Shown here one piece after another: positions 25,801-36,700 of a stretch of DNA of 64,000 bases. The DNA comes from Sanderia malayensis (Eukaryota > Cnidaria > Scyphozoa > Semaeostomeae > Pelagiidae). A program made the translations under genes and the position numbers. The stretch spans positions 3,720,001-3,784,000 of the forward strand of contig RQOL01000699.1 of the NCBI GenBank assembly GCA_013076295.1. The letters run 5' to 3'. The notes beneath the pieces are model-generated. The model made no database searches and had not been told where the DNA came from. It saw nothing but the letters and a program-made list of their open reading frames with translations. Every line of letters begins with the position of its first letter. The first letter of the stretch is position 1.

Positions 25801-27386
25801 GCTGCATGTAAGTGGGTTATTCTTTGAACTCTTCTTAACTTAACTCAAAGTTAAACATGCAGTGTGTCGTTCGCACAAAATTCAAACTTCACAAGCAGTA
25901 ATATCAGCAGCAACAAATCCGAAATGATTTCATCGATAAAAACTTAACAAGCGAATAATATTTCGTGATTTCAAAAACGTTTCCTCTCGTTGCTCTGTCA
26001 GATGTCGGAGATGAAAAATGATGAATTGATAATTCATCCGCCTCACCAACGGATTTGAAAACAATAAATATAACGAAACCACGAAAGCACTATTTCATAT
26101 GCTATTTGCTTCTTATTAAAAATTGATAACTCTTGATTTTTATGCAAACGCACTCTGTTCTAGATTATCAAAATTCAGCCAAAAACGATTGTGAGAAAAA
26201 TACACCACTTTATGAAAAGTTACTTATTGCAATGAATAAATAAGACTCCATAACAAATCAATCTTTCTCAGAAAGATATACACAAAATTGATGTGGAGTT
26301 TTAAGAGTTAATAACTTCTGGTTGTATATTGTTTTCAAAATTCATTTCAATATGCAAAACTTGGCCTCTATAAAAAATCTACTAATTAACTCTGAAACCA
26401 GGTGAACAGATGAAAGAAATGAACTAGCTATTATTCATAGACTTTCCTACTAACATGTGTTGTATATAAAACATGTTTTGATCCTCTAAAGCTCACTATA
26501 TTTCTAACCAGACATAACTTATTTCAAAGTTTCTACCCAAGCACCATAAACAATTATGAATAATCATGCTATAGCAAGAAATGGCAACTGGTTGAAGTCT
26601 ATTCCCAAACAAACTGAACAACAAGTCAATGTCACTGTCAATGTTAACACCAGTTACAACAGGCCATCCTCTCTGTGGTGTCCATAGAAACAAACCAATA
26701 TTTGTGAAAAACAGTAAATAATGTAGTTAATAGCAACCACCCTATTCACCTGAGTATAATAACAATAATTGGAAAAATCTAAAACTGACAATGAACTTGG
26801 GTTGAGAGTTAGAGAGCACAAATGTGCCTCCTTCTCCCAGCCTCCATTTAGCTAAAAATTTTGAGACAAAAGGGTTGCTATTGAAAACGCGTCTGACAAT
26901 AATTTTAAGAGCTATTGTTTTTACGGTGTTTAAGGACAAAAGCTATTGTTTTTATACAATGAGAGGAATCATAAAGAGCAACAAAATGCCTTATTTTGGA
27001 TTCAAGTTTGCATCTTGCAATTCCATTCTAAGAGGCGCTTTGTTATCAATTTGACTGTCTAATAATTTTCCCTCACAATTGCTGCAAAATCAACTCCGTT
27101 CCGCGTGTACATTCACCAATAAATAATTTTTTGTCATAAATGTTATTTTATTTACCACTGTTTTAAACAATCGTGTCTTTTGATCCCAACCCAAGATTCG
27201 GGCCCACGAAAAAGAACCTCAACTTCAACCTCACCTATGACATCCGCCCCCAAAAAGGGTTTTCGAGATATTTTCCGCCCCTTATCGTTCGTTTTATTTA
27301 CAGCAGAACAATATCTCCACAAATGTATTGAAAATATGAAAACCTCATACCTTAACACTTGATAAACATTCCAAACAATTATCCAT
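10884..27386 (-). CDS. ATP11: P4-type ATPase, class VI phospholipid flippase (ATP11A/B/C-like)
   Basis: Thirty-five exons were joined on the minus strand, from 27386-27351 ([12 protein letters not shown]), 22576-22424, 22010-21921, 21738-21652, 21068-20961, 20829-20701, 20280-20177, 19990-19940, 19811-19747, 19539-19508, 19329-19280, 19110-18975 and 18871-18787 through 18150-18061 (phosphorylation site), 17141-16993, 16366-16189, 15242-15094 and 14086-13838 to 11085-10884. All phases agree; the product is about 1095 aa, close to the ~1130 of human ATP11 proteins. Key motifs: DGET (~195), PISL in membrane helix 4 (~368), DKTGT with the phosphorylated Asp (~421), KGAE in the nucleotide domain, TGDK (~681), GDGAND (~797, followed by C instead of V), then the C-terminal membrane helices. 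It should move aminophospholipids to the cytosolic leaflet, normally with a CDC50 subunit. The first exon and the last few codons are the least certain. Two introns appear to use GC donors. Confidence 0.93.
11579..11735. repeat. MITE-like element, CCCGCATATAAGAACC family
   Basis: Left end AGTAAAAACCCGCACGTAAG and right end CTTACATGCGGGTTTTTACT are inverted copies. The interior carries the CAATAGGCTATTG palindrome seen in its relatives. It lies in the flippase intron beside the exon ending at 11529. Confidence 0.75.
12671..12857. repeat. MITE-like element with pogo/Tigger-type ends
   Basis: Ends read TACAGTAGAATCCCGATAAC and the inverse GTTATCGTGATTCTACTGTA. The motif TCGAACCTTC ... GGTTCGAG recurs inside. 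Ends of the type TACAGTARAAYCnCGATAA are known from pogo/Tigger-related mariner elements with TA targets, so this is probably a non-autonomous derivative. No transposase is present. Confidence 0.7.
14235..14274 (-). ncRNA. Hammerhead ribozyme motif, type I-like, short stem III
   Basis: Read on the minus strand from 14274 to 14235, the order is: CTGC (stem I 5' side), the invariant CTGATGA at 14270-14264, a short stem II (GTG / CAC closing TGTAAG), GAAA at 14251-14248, a tiny stem III (ACU/AGU around CAG), a GUU site with expected cleavage between 14239 and 14238, and GCAG pairing with the first CTGC. All core nucleotides needed for cleavage are present. Such minimal stem III hammerheads are known in Penelope-like elements and retrozymes of animals. 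It lies in a flippase intron. Activity is inferred, not shown. Confidence 0.75.
14305..14470. repeat. Degenerate tandem repeat in intron
   Basis: Short units built on 'CATGAnnCATnAGCCATG' recur about eight times in both orientations, giving many small palindromes. No coding content is seen. Confidence 0.5.
14790..15065. repeat. Purine-rich minisatellite in flippase intron
   Basis: Tandem copies of a ~22 bp unit of the form AAATGAAAGAAATGAAAAATAG (and variants with GAAATTAAG) run through the intron, followed by a looser A/G-rich tract. The open frames across it on the minus strand (Phe/Ser-rich) are artefacts of the repeat. Confidence 0.75.
17636..18012. repeat. MITE-like element with CAGGGGATCTTTTAA ends
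   Basis: The left end CAGGGGATCTTTTAA and the right end TTAAAAGATCCCCTG are perfect inverted copies, followed inward by ACTGGTGGGGAA and its inverse. A near-identical GAATAA flanks both sides and is a likely target duplication. The element is about 375 bp, in the intron before the phosphorylation-site exon, with no transposase. Confidence 0.75.
18543..18746. repeat. MITE-like element, CCCGCATATAAGAACC family, with internal triplication
   Basis: Left end AGTAAAAACCCGCATATA and right end TATGCGGGATTTTACT match inversely, allowing small changes. Between them the unit CAATAGGCTATTGTTTC is repeated about three times, more than in the other copies. Confidence 0.7.
19584..19730. repeat. Decayed MITE-like element of the same family
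   Basis: TGTATAAAAACCGATGAATT at the left and TTCTTATACATGGGTGTCTA near the right are diverged inverted ends; the interior keeps AACAATA and TATTGTTT palindromes. Confidence 0.5.
21064..21209. repeat. 43 bp tandem repeat that duplicates a splice acceptor
   Basis: About three copies of a 43 bp unit (beginning TAGCCCTATAAAATCAAC) start at 21064, 21107 and 21150. On the minus strand each copy carries TTGATTTTATAG followed by GGCTATG, which is the acceptor and first bases of flippase exon 5 (start 21068). Only the copy nearest the exon gives an open frame. Confidence 0.85.
22577..27350. other. Long first intron of the flippase gene
   Basis: No coding sequence is recognised. It contains a C-rich MITE-like stretch (23160-23420, repeated CGAATAAGCCCC-type units with a mirrored GGGGCTTAATTT-like end), a possible pogo-type inverted-repeat element (25262-25430, TCTAATTCGAACGG / GTTCGAATTAGACGG), and a segment near 24775-25175 that resembles 28275-28595 outside the gene. 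Confidence 0.6.
25262..25430. repeat. Possible pogo-type MITE
   Basis: TGAACTCTATCTAATTCGAA near the left end and TTCGAATTAGACGGAGTGAC near the right end are imperfect inverted copies, and ACTGTA follows at the right. The interior is not coding. Confidence 0.5.
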
Positions 27387-28595
27387 CGTTTTCTTCAGTG
27401 AAGCTTTGTTGAGGGCCTAAGTTCTGTCCGCTCGTCGTCTGTTTATAATACAACTTTCCTTCGCGTTTTCAATAGTCTTGTGTAGGTAGCACTGGTCCAA
27501 ATTTATGAAAAGCTTAGCCCGCCTTGCTTATCAAAACAAAACTGAATCCTGTAATTTAAAAGTGTTCTGTATATCAATTCATAATATAAACTACAACAAG
27601 TAGCCATGATGGCCTAAGCCTGATAATGCTGAATGGAACCTTTGGCCGGGTCGGGTGTGAAACGCTAAGACTGACTTTGTAAACTTGGGGATCTATTCTA
27701 AAGGGTTGCTTGGGGGCAGAAAGAAAATACACTAAACTCTTAACAATAGCTCTAGTATCCTCATTGATAATCAGCATGAAAAAATCAGTATGAAGAGAAG
27801 AAGTAATAGTAACAGTGCATTAAAGAATGGTCTAGATTACTGAAAAAACTCCGTATCAATTAGCAAGCTCACCCCTTTATTGTTTTCGCCAGCCCCCTTA
27901 TGCCTTCTCCAAACAGGCTCACATTAACTGCACAGCTGCAAAAAACCCCAGTTTTCGCCAACAAACAAAATTCATTCAACAACTGGCTTGCTTGCATTCA
28001 AAAACAACAAAGATTATTTTGAGTTAAGTTTATGAAGGCTCTGTAAAGAAACCAGGCTTCAGAACTTTTCATTGTTCTCGTCACTATGAAAATAAAGAAA
28101 CAGCTCGAGTAGGAAGCAAAACATGAAACGAAAGTGAAATAATCATCTGTGCATCCGCAATTCAAACAATCATAAATCAATTAGTATAAAATTGAAAATG
28201 TTATGGACAGCGAGACTTATTTCCAAAGCACAGACAAATCTAGTTAAATATGATAAGAATGAAATGAAGCATTCACCAGTTCCTTGGTAATTTATTAAAC
28301 AAAAAGAGCTTTCCAATTGCATTGCTTTGCTGGGTCATTGTCTTTGCAATGAAAGCAGGTACAAAAGAACTGAGAAACTGTCCAGCAAGATATACCGAAA
28401 AGGGGTTCAAGATAGAAATACGGTATTTTATCCTAGTGCAGTTCATAAGTGTAATAAAAATGCTTCGTGGCCCCTTAACCTCAAAATATATCGTTTAAAA
28501 ACATAGATATGGTGATAAGGACGGTCCACGTGTAAAAATATATACACCTGTACATGATATAGCCCGCATAGCTGAGAAAAACCAGAGCAATTTCC
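27387..28595. other. Intergenic, upstream of the flippase
   Basis: This 1.2 kb lies between the flippase start and the end of the EGF-like gene, both on the minus strand. It should contain the flippase promoter. No TATA box is evident. The segment 28275-28595 shares blocks with 24775-25175 (for example AACTGTCCAGCAAGATATAC). Confidence 0.5.
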
Positions 28596-31500
28596 TCAAA
28601 TTGATGAAGTTTTGCCGCCAGGATTGTCGATAGAAAACGACGTTTCAGCAGTGGCAATCTTCGGGTTCTTCTTTATGACGTATTTCAAGTGGTTGGGGTT
28701 GTGTTCCAGTACAGGCGTGTTCCACGCACTTCTTGGTGACGTCATCTCGACATCACTTTGGTAGATGAAATTCAAGTAGCTTTTGACGTCATCCCTATGA
28801 ATCAAACACAGAAAACTTTAGTTAAACCGTTAGACCAAGAGCATATTCGTTTCTATACAGCAGGCTAATAGGTAGATCCAAATCCAAGCCTATTATTCTC
28901 TACAATGGCGCATAAACAAAACCTTCTGCACTTACGGGTCAGATTCTTTGACTTCTCTCACAGCTCTGTTCCTGAACTTTAAAGACACAAATGCAAAAAT
29001 AACAACCAGTACAATAGCTCCAACTACTGACCCGGTTATTATTCCTGGAAGAGAAAAGAATAACCTCATCACTATGCTTTATCTCAAACAACAAACACAC
29101 ATCGCCATATCTTGATTCAATCGAACCATAAAACCACTGTGGCAACCTGGTAGTGAACTAAGTACCTTGCTTACTGTCCCAATTAACTACGGAGCATCAT
29201 GGATTTCGATAAAAAGTACCAAAACTGAGATTCAAGTGCACGAGAAACATTGACAACATTTTAATTAATGGCATTGATTAATGAAAACATTATTAACAAA
29301 TGTTTTGGGCTTGCTGGTTACACCTATCCTAGTATACGACATATACAGTATTACCCCGCCAATTAAAAACCTTAAACTGCATTGGTTCTTTGGGACCAGG
29401 GTACACTAGACTATTGGTTCTATCTATTGTTTTCAGAACAATTTTATTTAGGCTCGAGTTTCTTTTAACTCAGTTTCTCAGTGGCGGGGTAATACTGTAT
29501 ACTGATATGTCTTTCTGTTTACAAGCATACAATGATACACTGTTTTCTACATACCAATACGATGGCTTGGGGAATCGGTTGCAGCAGGACCAGGACCTTT
29601 GCCCCATGTGCTTTTGTCACAGAAGGCCGTGTTTGTATTGATGCCAACTATGTAGGTATGGTGATCTAGAAACGTCAATGAAAGCTAGAAATTACACACT
29701 CAATGACACTTACAAGGGATGTATTTAAGCACGTTATAAGTTGCAGACGGCTGCATAAATAGCAGAGATAATAACTCAAAGAATGCGCAATATCTTGAAG
29801 AAGTATGGCTCAATATAATACTTGTAAATAAGTCGATATATCGTAGAAATATAGTTGGATACGTAACAGAAAAATGACTGAATATATTGCAACTAAAGGT
29901 TGCAAAGGTATAGCTGATATATCTCAGAGGTTTGAGTAAATATATTGCAAAAGCATAACCAAATATATTAAAATATCCAGCTAAATATATCGTAGATATT
30001 TAGCCAGATATATTGCAAAGTATAACTAGATATATTGGAGATGTGTGGCTTGATGTTTTGCAAAAGTAAAGCTGAATATATTGCAGTCATTATAGCCAGA
30101 TACATTGAAAACATCTAGCTGAGCAAATTACAGAAATTTGGTTGGCATACCTGTTGTAGGCACATGACCTTTCTCTATTTTCGCGAGAAGAGAACAAAAA
30201 ATGAGCTCTTTTTCTTTGTCATCTTTCAGCTTGAGTTTCGTGACAAATTTTCCACTGACGTCATCACTGCATCGAACCAGAGATTCTTCTCCTTTGATAA
30301 CACCATTCCAGGGCAAGCAGTCGCATGCATCAGAAATAATGCTAAATATCGATCTCGCAAGAATTCCCAGAGCCTTTTTTCCCTGGTGATAAAATGGACA
30401 TGGTGATAATTAATTGCATGTTTGACTTGAACTTGCAAGAAGGTGAAGATCTTCTTCAGAATAGAGGAAATATATATTTATATTTATATTTCCAAGGTGC
30501 TAAGAAATTAGCTTCTTGATATGTGGAAGATCAATTCAAGATTTCGGAGGTTAATCATTGTTACTTTAATGTATACCTGTAATCTCGAACAGTTTTCCGT
30601 CAACAACTGCAGGTCTAAAGTTACTTCCAACCCTTGTGCTGGTATTTTTGTTGTAGCTATGTCATCTGTCTTCGGCATTTGAGTAGATGAAGGTTTTGAT
30701 GTACTTGTTGTCTTTGCTGTAACCACTGATAAAATGAATAAAAAATAAAAAAATAGTATTACCCTAATGAGTGGCATAGCTAGTTAGAATCACAGCACTA
30801 TTTAGAATCATGATGCCATATAAGCAACACAATGCTATGGCATTAAAGCAACAGTCGCACAGTATCGTAATACTATTTAAACAACATAATGTCATGGCAA
30901 TGAAACAAAAGAGCAACGGTAATCACCTTGGCAACGAGCTCCACTGACTCCCTTTGGACAGCGGCATTCAAACGCATTCAGTTGATCAATGCACTTGCCA
31001 GCATTGAGACACGGATTACCTGCGCATTCATCAACATTCACACCGCAGTTGATGCCAGCATAGCCGTGAATACAGCTGCACGTGACGTTATTGCCATGAT
31101 CGATGCATGCTAGAGAATTGTCTTCCAAGCAGAACAAAGTGTTTTGACACAGGTTTATTTTAATCTCGCACAAACTCCCCGTATAACCAATGCCACAGCT
31201 ACACTCGTATGTACTGCCTTTGTTGATGCATTTGCCATTAATGCAAGGACTGGTGCTGCATTGATCAGGTGATACTTCGCATCGGCTGCCTGTGTAGCCG
31301 GCATCGCAGTAGCAGCGGTGTGCATTGATGCCGTCAATGCATGTACCATTTTTGCATGGATTCGGCGTGCAATCATCGATGTTCACTTCGCACAAATTCC
31401 CTGCGATAATCAAGAGTCAAGTGTCATAAAAAGATAAAGCACAGTCTAAGACTTGATCAAATGCATTACACATAACAAGAATGAACTGAAGCTTGAGTAG

Positions 31501-33180
31501 CTTAAGCCGCGGAGCCTTTCAGCCGCGCGGATAAATGGTGTAATATAAATGCCTTTTATTATTTATTATTATCATTAGCTTAAACAATAGATGGATACAT
31601 GTTTTCTGCAGTGTATTGGATGAAAATTAAATAAGTTGAAGTTGGTCCTTTTTGAGATTGAAGTTGGTCCTTTCTCTCTCCATAGTGTATGGGGTGAAAA
31701 TGCTTGCCACATTAAGAAGCATGTCTTCAATGGTAATAAATTGATACAGCTTTGATTGGTGTTTAAAATGGCCAAACATATGAATGCATAGAATACCTTT
31801 GAATCCCTTTGCACATTTGCAAGTGAACGAGTTATCTCCATCTGTACAAGTTCCACCATTTTGACATGGGTTCGGGACACACTGGTTCTCATTGACTGCA
31901 CACGTAGTGCCACTGAATCCAGACGCGCAACTGCAACTGAAACCCATGTGACTGGAAGTGCAGATTCCGCCATTGGAGCAGGGAGAATTTTCACAATGAT
32001 CAATGGTCTGGTTGCAATTAAATCCCTTGAAACCACTGATGCATTGACAGCGGAAGCTTGTTTCGCCATTCAAATCAGTAATGACATTGCATTTGCCATT
32101 GTTTTTGCATGGCTTCATGAAACACGGATCTTCTGTCTGACAGTATTTACCAATATACCCATCACAGCAAGAGCATTGAAAACTACTCTGTGTAAAGTCT
32201 GTGTAACAACGTCCCTGTCCATGACAGAGCTTTCTACTGGGCATAGCAGGATCTGTACAAAGGCTGTCTTTTATGGTCACATTCAACCTGAGACCAAACT
32301 CACAGCGGTGCAATGCATTTACGTTGGCAATGAAATACTGAGTCCCTGTCTTCAAATAGGACGAGTTTACAACCAGCTCTCCACCTTTCACTGCACTCAT
32401 GTTTGCTATCTGAATAGCATGTGTCATATTGCATTGGGTAAAGGACTCAGACGACATCGCCTCAACAGGAATGACATGTGGAACAAACGTGTGATTATAC
32501 AGAGCGGCATCAATGTCAGTAAGAAAGACAAGCGTGTCATTTGGCTGTGCTTGCACCGGTTTGATCTGCACATCAACATACTCAACACTTGTGGTTGGCA
32601 TATCAAAACAACTCTGTTTACTGTTGCATAAAGAGTGCTCGTATCCCCATCCAACCTTTACTACTTCAGATCTTTTGTGCCAACATTTACCACCTTGTGT
32701 ACCAGCACTGATGTTTCTACAACTGTCTAAACATTTTGCCGTTTGCATTTCTTTCACCTGGCAGTTTTTGCCTTTGAACCCAGCGGGGCAGTTGCATTTG
32801 AATCCGTTTGCAGTGTCCACACACGTTCCCCCATTCTCGCAGCTCGTGTAGACGCAAGTGTTGAGTTTAATGTCACAGTTTACTCCACCGTAGTTTGCAT
32901 TGCATTCACATGTTGATGCCCCGTTCGGGTTAATCTTGCAGCGTCCGTTAATACAGCGTAGTGAGTCTGAAAATGTGCATTCCTCTGCTCGACGCTCGCA
33001 ATACACACCGATGTGTCCGTTTATGCAAGTGCAAATAAAACTATTTTGCAGAGATGTGCAAATACCCGAGTTCAGACATGGATTGCTTGAGCAAGCTCCA
33101 AGATCTACAGCTGATTCTATGAGAATCGGATATATAACCAGCAGCAGTAAACATATATTTGCCATTTTAACAGCCATCAT
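28596..33180 (-). CDS. EGF-repeat single-pass membrane protein (about 879 aa)
   Basis: Exons are 33180-31797, 31400-30927, 30725-30577, 30382-30151, 29647-29555, 29044-28936 and 28794-28596; phases close to 880 codons. Three ATGs lie at 33180, 33177 and 33165; the third has the best context. A signal peptide (NICLLLLVIYPILIESA) is followed by three EGF-like modules, a ~165-residue non-EGF region with its own cysteines (residues ~141-307), then eight more EGF modules (several with the NPCxNGGTC pattern). After a Thr/Ser-rich linker come an unrecognised ~120-residue cysteine-containing region, a membrane helix (GAIVLVVIFAFVSL) with a basic stop-transfer sequence, and a ~95-residue cytoplasmic tail. 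The shape fits a cell-surface adhesion or signalling receptor, but no DSL domain is seen, so it is not a Delta/Jagged ligand. Confidence 0.88.
29345..29502. repeat. MITE-like element, TACAGTATTACCCCGCC subfamily
   Basis: The ends TACAGTATTACCCCGCCAAT and GTGGCGGGGTAATACTGTA are inverted copies. The start TACAGTA and the AAAAACC stretch link it to the CCCGCATATAAGAACC elements. It sits in an intron of the EGF gene. A second copy lies at 43802-43946. Confidence 0.75.
29790..30130. repeat. Degenerate ~30 bp minisatellite in EGF-gene intron
   Basis: Units of the form 'AGCTGAATATATTGCAAAAGTATA' recur roughly ten times with variation across the intron. No function is evident. Confidence 0.65.
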
Positions 33181-33739
33181 ACAGTGGGTAACATCAGCAA
33201 CCTTCCTTCACAAGCAGTGTCTGTTTTCAAACAAATAGGCCAAAACTCCGTTCAATTGGCCTAAGCGTTGTAAATCGTCTATTTTCAATTTAATAAGACA
33301 AATCGCATGTAGCCAGATATATCATAGATACAATGGTACTTGCTGATCACCTTGAATCCAACAATGACTAATAATTTGTGGCTTTGAGTTGAATAATGAA
33401 GAAAGCTTGTTGAAAATAGAAAAAGTTAGCGTCCTTGTCAACTAAATCATTGTTGTTGTGTTGTTGCAAGGCAAACAATATTCAAATCGAAACATGAGTC
33501 ATGCCCAGACTCCATAAATATTTTAAGTTCAAATCAACATCTGAATTAATAAAGCAATGAGAAATTATAAGAAGTGTAAAACAACATAAAATTAAAAATA
33601 TCATTGTATATTGCAATAATTCACTGAAAATTTCACTTTATTATTTCTTCTTTATACTTTGTAAGAAATTATAATCATTTCAGCATAGTTACATCGTAAT
33701 ATCTTAGAAGAAATTGTAAGAAAATGACATGGCACAAGT
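33181..33739. other. Short intergenic region between EGF gene and ZPR1
   Basis: Both flanking genes are on the minus strand. TTTATT at 33637-33642 is a likely minus-strand polyadenylation signal (AATAAA) for ZPR1, about 100 nt past its stop. The rest must hold the EGF-gene promoter; nothing else is recognised. Confidence 0.5.
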
Positions 33740-36700
33740 TTATTTTTCTTCCCTGACAACATCGGTAGAGTTTTGAGTATTTATGTCATTTAATCCAAGC
33801 TGTTCGTTCTGATCAAATGTTCTCTCGTATTTCTCAATATTTAAATCAGGATCTTCGTCAGGAGAGTATGGATTCTAAAAAAAGAGACAGAAATATATAA
33901 AGAGGCAGACATTGTGCCGTGATAAATGTAATAATTTCAAAGAAAAATACTGGGATCCTTCGATCCTGAAACAAGTGAACAAGATCTCTGTCAAAACAAA
34001 CGGATCTCTCTGAGATTTCCTTGAAAACCGAGAGATTTTCTGAGAATCCAATGATGCAGAGGGATTTCCAAAGCTCAAAGAACAACAATATTTTCATTTC
34101 GGAAAGGTAGATTACAATTGACTTTTCCAACCTGAATATAGCTGTTTCCAACTGGATCATCCAGAACTAACGTTATAAACTCTTCTCCAGCAATAACCTA
34201 GTAGAAAGAAATGATTTGTGTGAAAAACAGTACAAGTAGATTGTTTAAAAATTAAGGAAATTTTAAGATTACGTCTGATTGATACGGTGGCCCACAAGTG
34301 TCAAGGCAAAACTTTCTTTCTCAAGGCAAAACTTTCTTTTTCAAGACAAAACTTTTTTTCTCAAGGCAAAAATTTCTTTCTCAAGGCAAAACTTTCTTTT
34401 TCAAGACAAAACTTTCTGTTATCAAGGTATTTACATGAAGTACTACACTAGGGTTCCTTCCATCCAAAAGTATTGCAACACCTGATGAAAAATGGCGTCT
34501 AGAAGTGGCTCGAGGCCTGAGCAAGAAAATTTACATAACGATGTGACTGCCAAACGGGTTTCAATAGCGAATTTCTTTAGCAGAAATATACTCAAAATTT
34601 CATATATTTTCAAATGAAAACATAATTTAAACTATATCATTTTGTTTTAACATAATATTAAAAGAAAACTGCGAAGAGGTCCCTTGAAAAATGTTCACAA
34701 AAATTTATCGAAGTGGAGTAATTAAAACAAAACATGTGCTTTTCAAGTTGTAAAGAAAGACTTAAACCTTGAATTCTAAAAGGTCAAGACAGTTTTATGA
34801 AAATTTTTTATATTTTTCAAAATTTTAAAACATTCTGCTTTAAATGAGAGAGAATTTGCGTGGCTTTGAGTGAAAGAAATTATAATTATTGGCGTTTTAA
34901 TTACTCCACTTCGATAAATTTTTGTGAACATTTTTCAAGGGACCTCTTCGCAGTTTTCTTTTAATATTATGTTAAAACAAAATGATATAGTTTAAATTAT
35001 GTTTTCATTTGAAAATGTATGAAATTTTGAGTATATTTCTGCTAAAGAAATTCGCTATTGAAACCCGTTTGGCAGTCACATCGTTATGTAAATTTTCTTG
35101 CTCAGGCCTCGAGCCACTTCTAGACGCCATTTTTCATCAGGTGTTGCAATACTTTTGGAACCCTAGTGTAGTACTTCATGTAAATACCTTGATAACAGAA
35201 AGTTTTGTCTTGAAAAAGAAAGTTTTGCCTTGAGAAAGAGAGTTTTGTCTTGAGAAAGAAAGTTTTGCCTTGAGAAAGAAAGTTTTGCCTTGAAACAGAA
35301 AGTTTTGCCTTGAGAAACAAAGTTTTGCTTTGAGAAAGAAATTTTTGCCTTGAGAAAGAAAGTTTTGCCTTGACACTTGTGGGCCACCGTAGATTGAAAC
35401 ATTTTTCAAAATCTTCATATTTTCCAAAAGAGCAGAGAATGAGAAAGTTTCGCAAAATCTCACGTCTAGAAATGTTGGGACAAAACCTTGAGGCCGATGT
35501 TTCTGTTTATTTTTAAAATACCGTAGAAAAATACAGAGAAGAAAATGAATGAAGCAGCATGTGTTACTTAAATAAAGCTATAATGCTTTATACAAAAAAG
35601 AATTACATAAATTGAATTAAAAATGTGAGCAGTATTATTCGTGACCAAAGTAAATGAAATATGATGGATTAGAAACAATTACCTTTAATAATAAAAAGCA
35701 AGTTAAAATCGTTGATATAAGAATAAAAAGATGTTCAATAACAAAAGTTTTTCTCAAACAGCGGTTTCCAGATAAGGACGACTATCACAATTTCTAAATT
35801 GGATGCCGATGTTTTCAATCGTCATGCTGTTTTGTCGAATCGGCTTACGAAGCCGCAAACGTGGGCGAAACCAGCGCCGCATTTCAATACGAAACGATTG
35901 GCGATACTTTCCAACGAAACAGAAATAAATGAAGGGATTAATTGCGCCGTACGCGTAACCAGCCACGCTCGTAGCCAAACTTGCGAGCGTAACGGCGTTG
36001 CTTTCGCGTAAATACAGCACGATCTCGTGCACGAAAGAAGGCAACCAGCAGATTTGGAATAATATAACCGACGTTACGAGCAGTTTTATCGTGTTCCATT
36101 TCCGTTTTCGGGCGCGCTCTTTTATCGACGGCGTCGCAATACCAGGACGCTTCATTTTGTAGACGAATTCGTAGATGATTCGCGAGTATAATCCGATCAT
36201 AGCGACCAGCGGCACGAAAACAAAAAGCGTGAATATCAAGATGAAATAAATGAAATGATTCGTTGACGGCTTGTCCGGGGTAAACACCCACAGATCCGAG
36301 CACTCGGGCTTGCCGCCATTAATGCCATGTTCGAGGTATCGTGATTGGAATATGACGAACGGGATAGCAATAGGCCACCCGACAGTCCACGCGAAAAGCA
36401 GTGCGAGCTTCGCGTTACGACGTTTCTGCTTGCGGAACGGTTTTACGACAGCGATATATTGCTCGCGGCACTGGATAACGAGTATAAGGTTGGACGTCGT
36501 GAGCACGGCGTATTCTATTACGACAATCGCGTTACACGTTACGCTGCCGAAAGGCCAGGTTTTCGACAGGGTTTCGACGATAAACAAACTCGTTGGCAAT
36601 GTGGATATGATGATGTTGCAAAAGGCCTTGTGAATGATGAACGTATTCACAGAGCCATTAACGCAGTGAAATTTCGCTGTCAGCGATATTACAAGAGAGT

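Noticed and set aside
31861..32631. 256-codon plus-strand open frame
   Set aside because: It lies antisense to the EGF-repeat exon, whose cysteine pattern is unmistakable; the plus frame has no family features.
28596..33180. Identification of the EGF-repeat gene as Notch or Delta/Jagged
   Set aside because: No DSL domain, LNR repeats or ankyrin repeats are encoded; the cytoplasmic tail is short and unrelated.
34490..34510. CTGATGAAAA in the foldback arm as a possible hammerhead core
   Set aside because: No stem II can form after it, and the GAAA, stem III and stem I complements are missing.
35120..35463. Frames repeating [14 protein letters not shown] units
   Set aside because: They translate the 20 bp minisatellite of the foldback element in several frames at once; the true structure is the DNA repeat.
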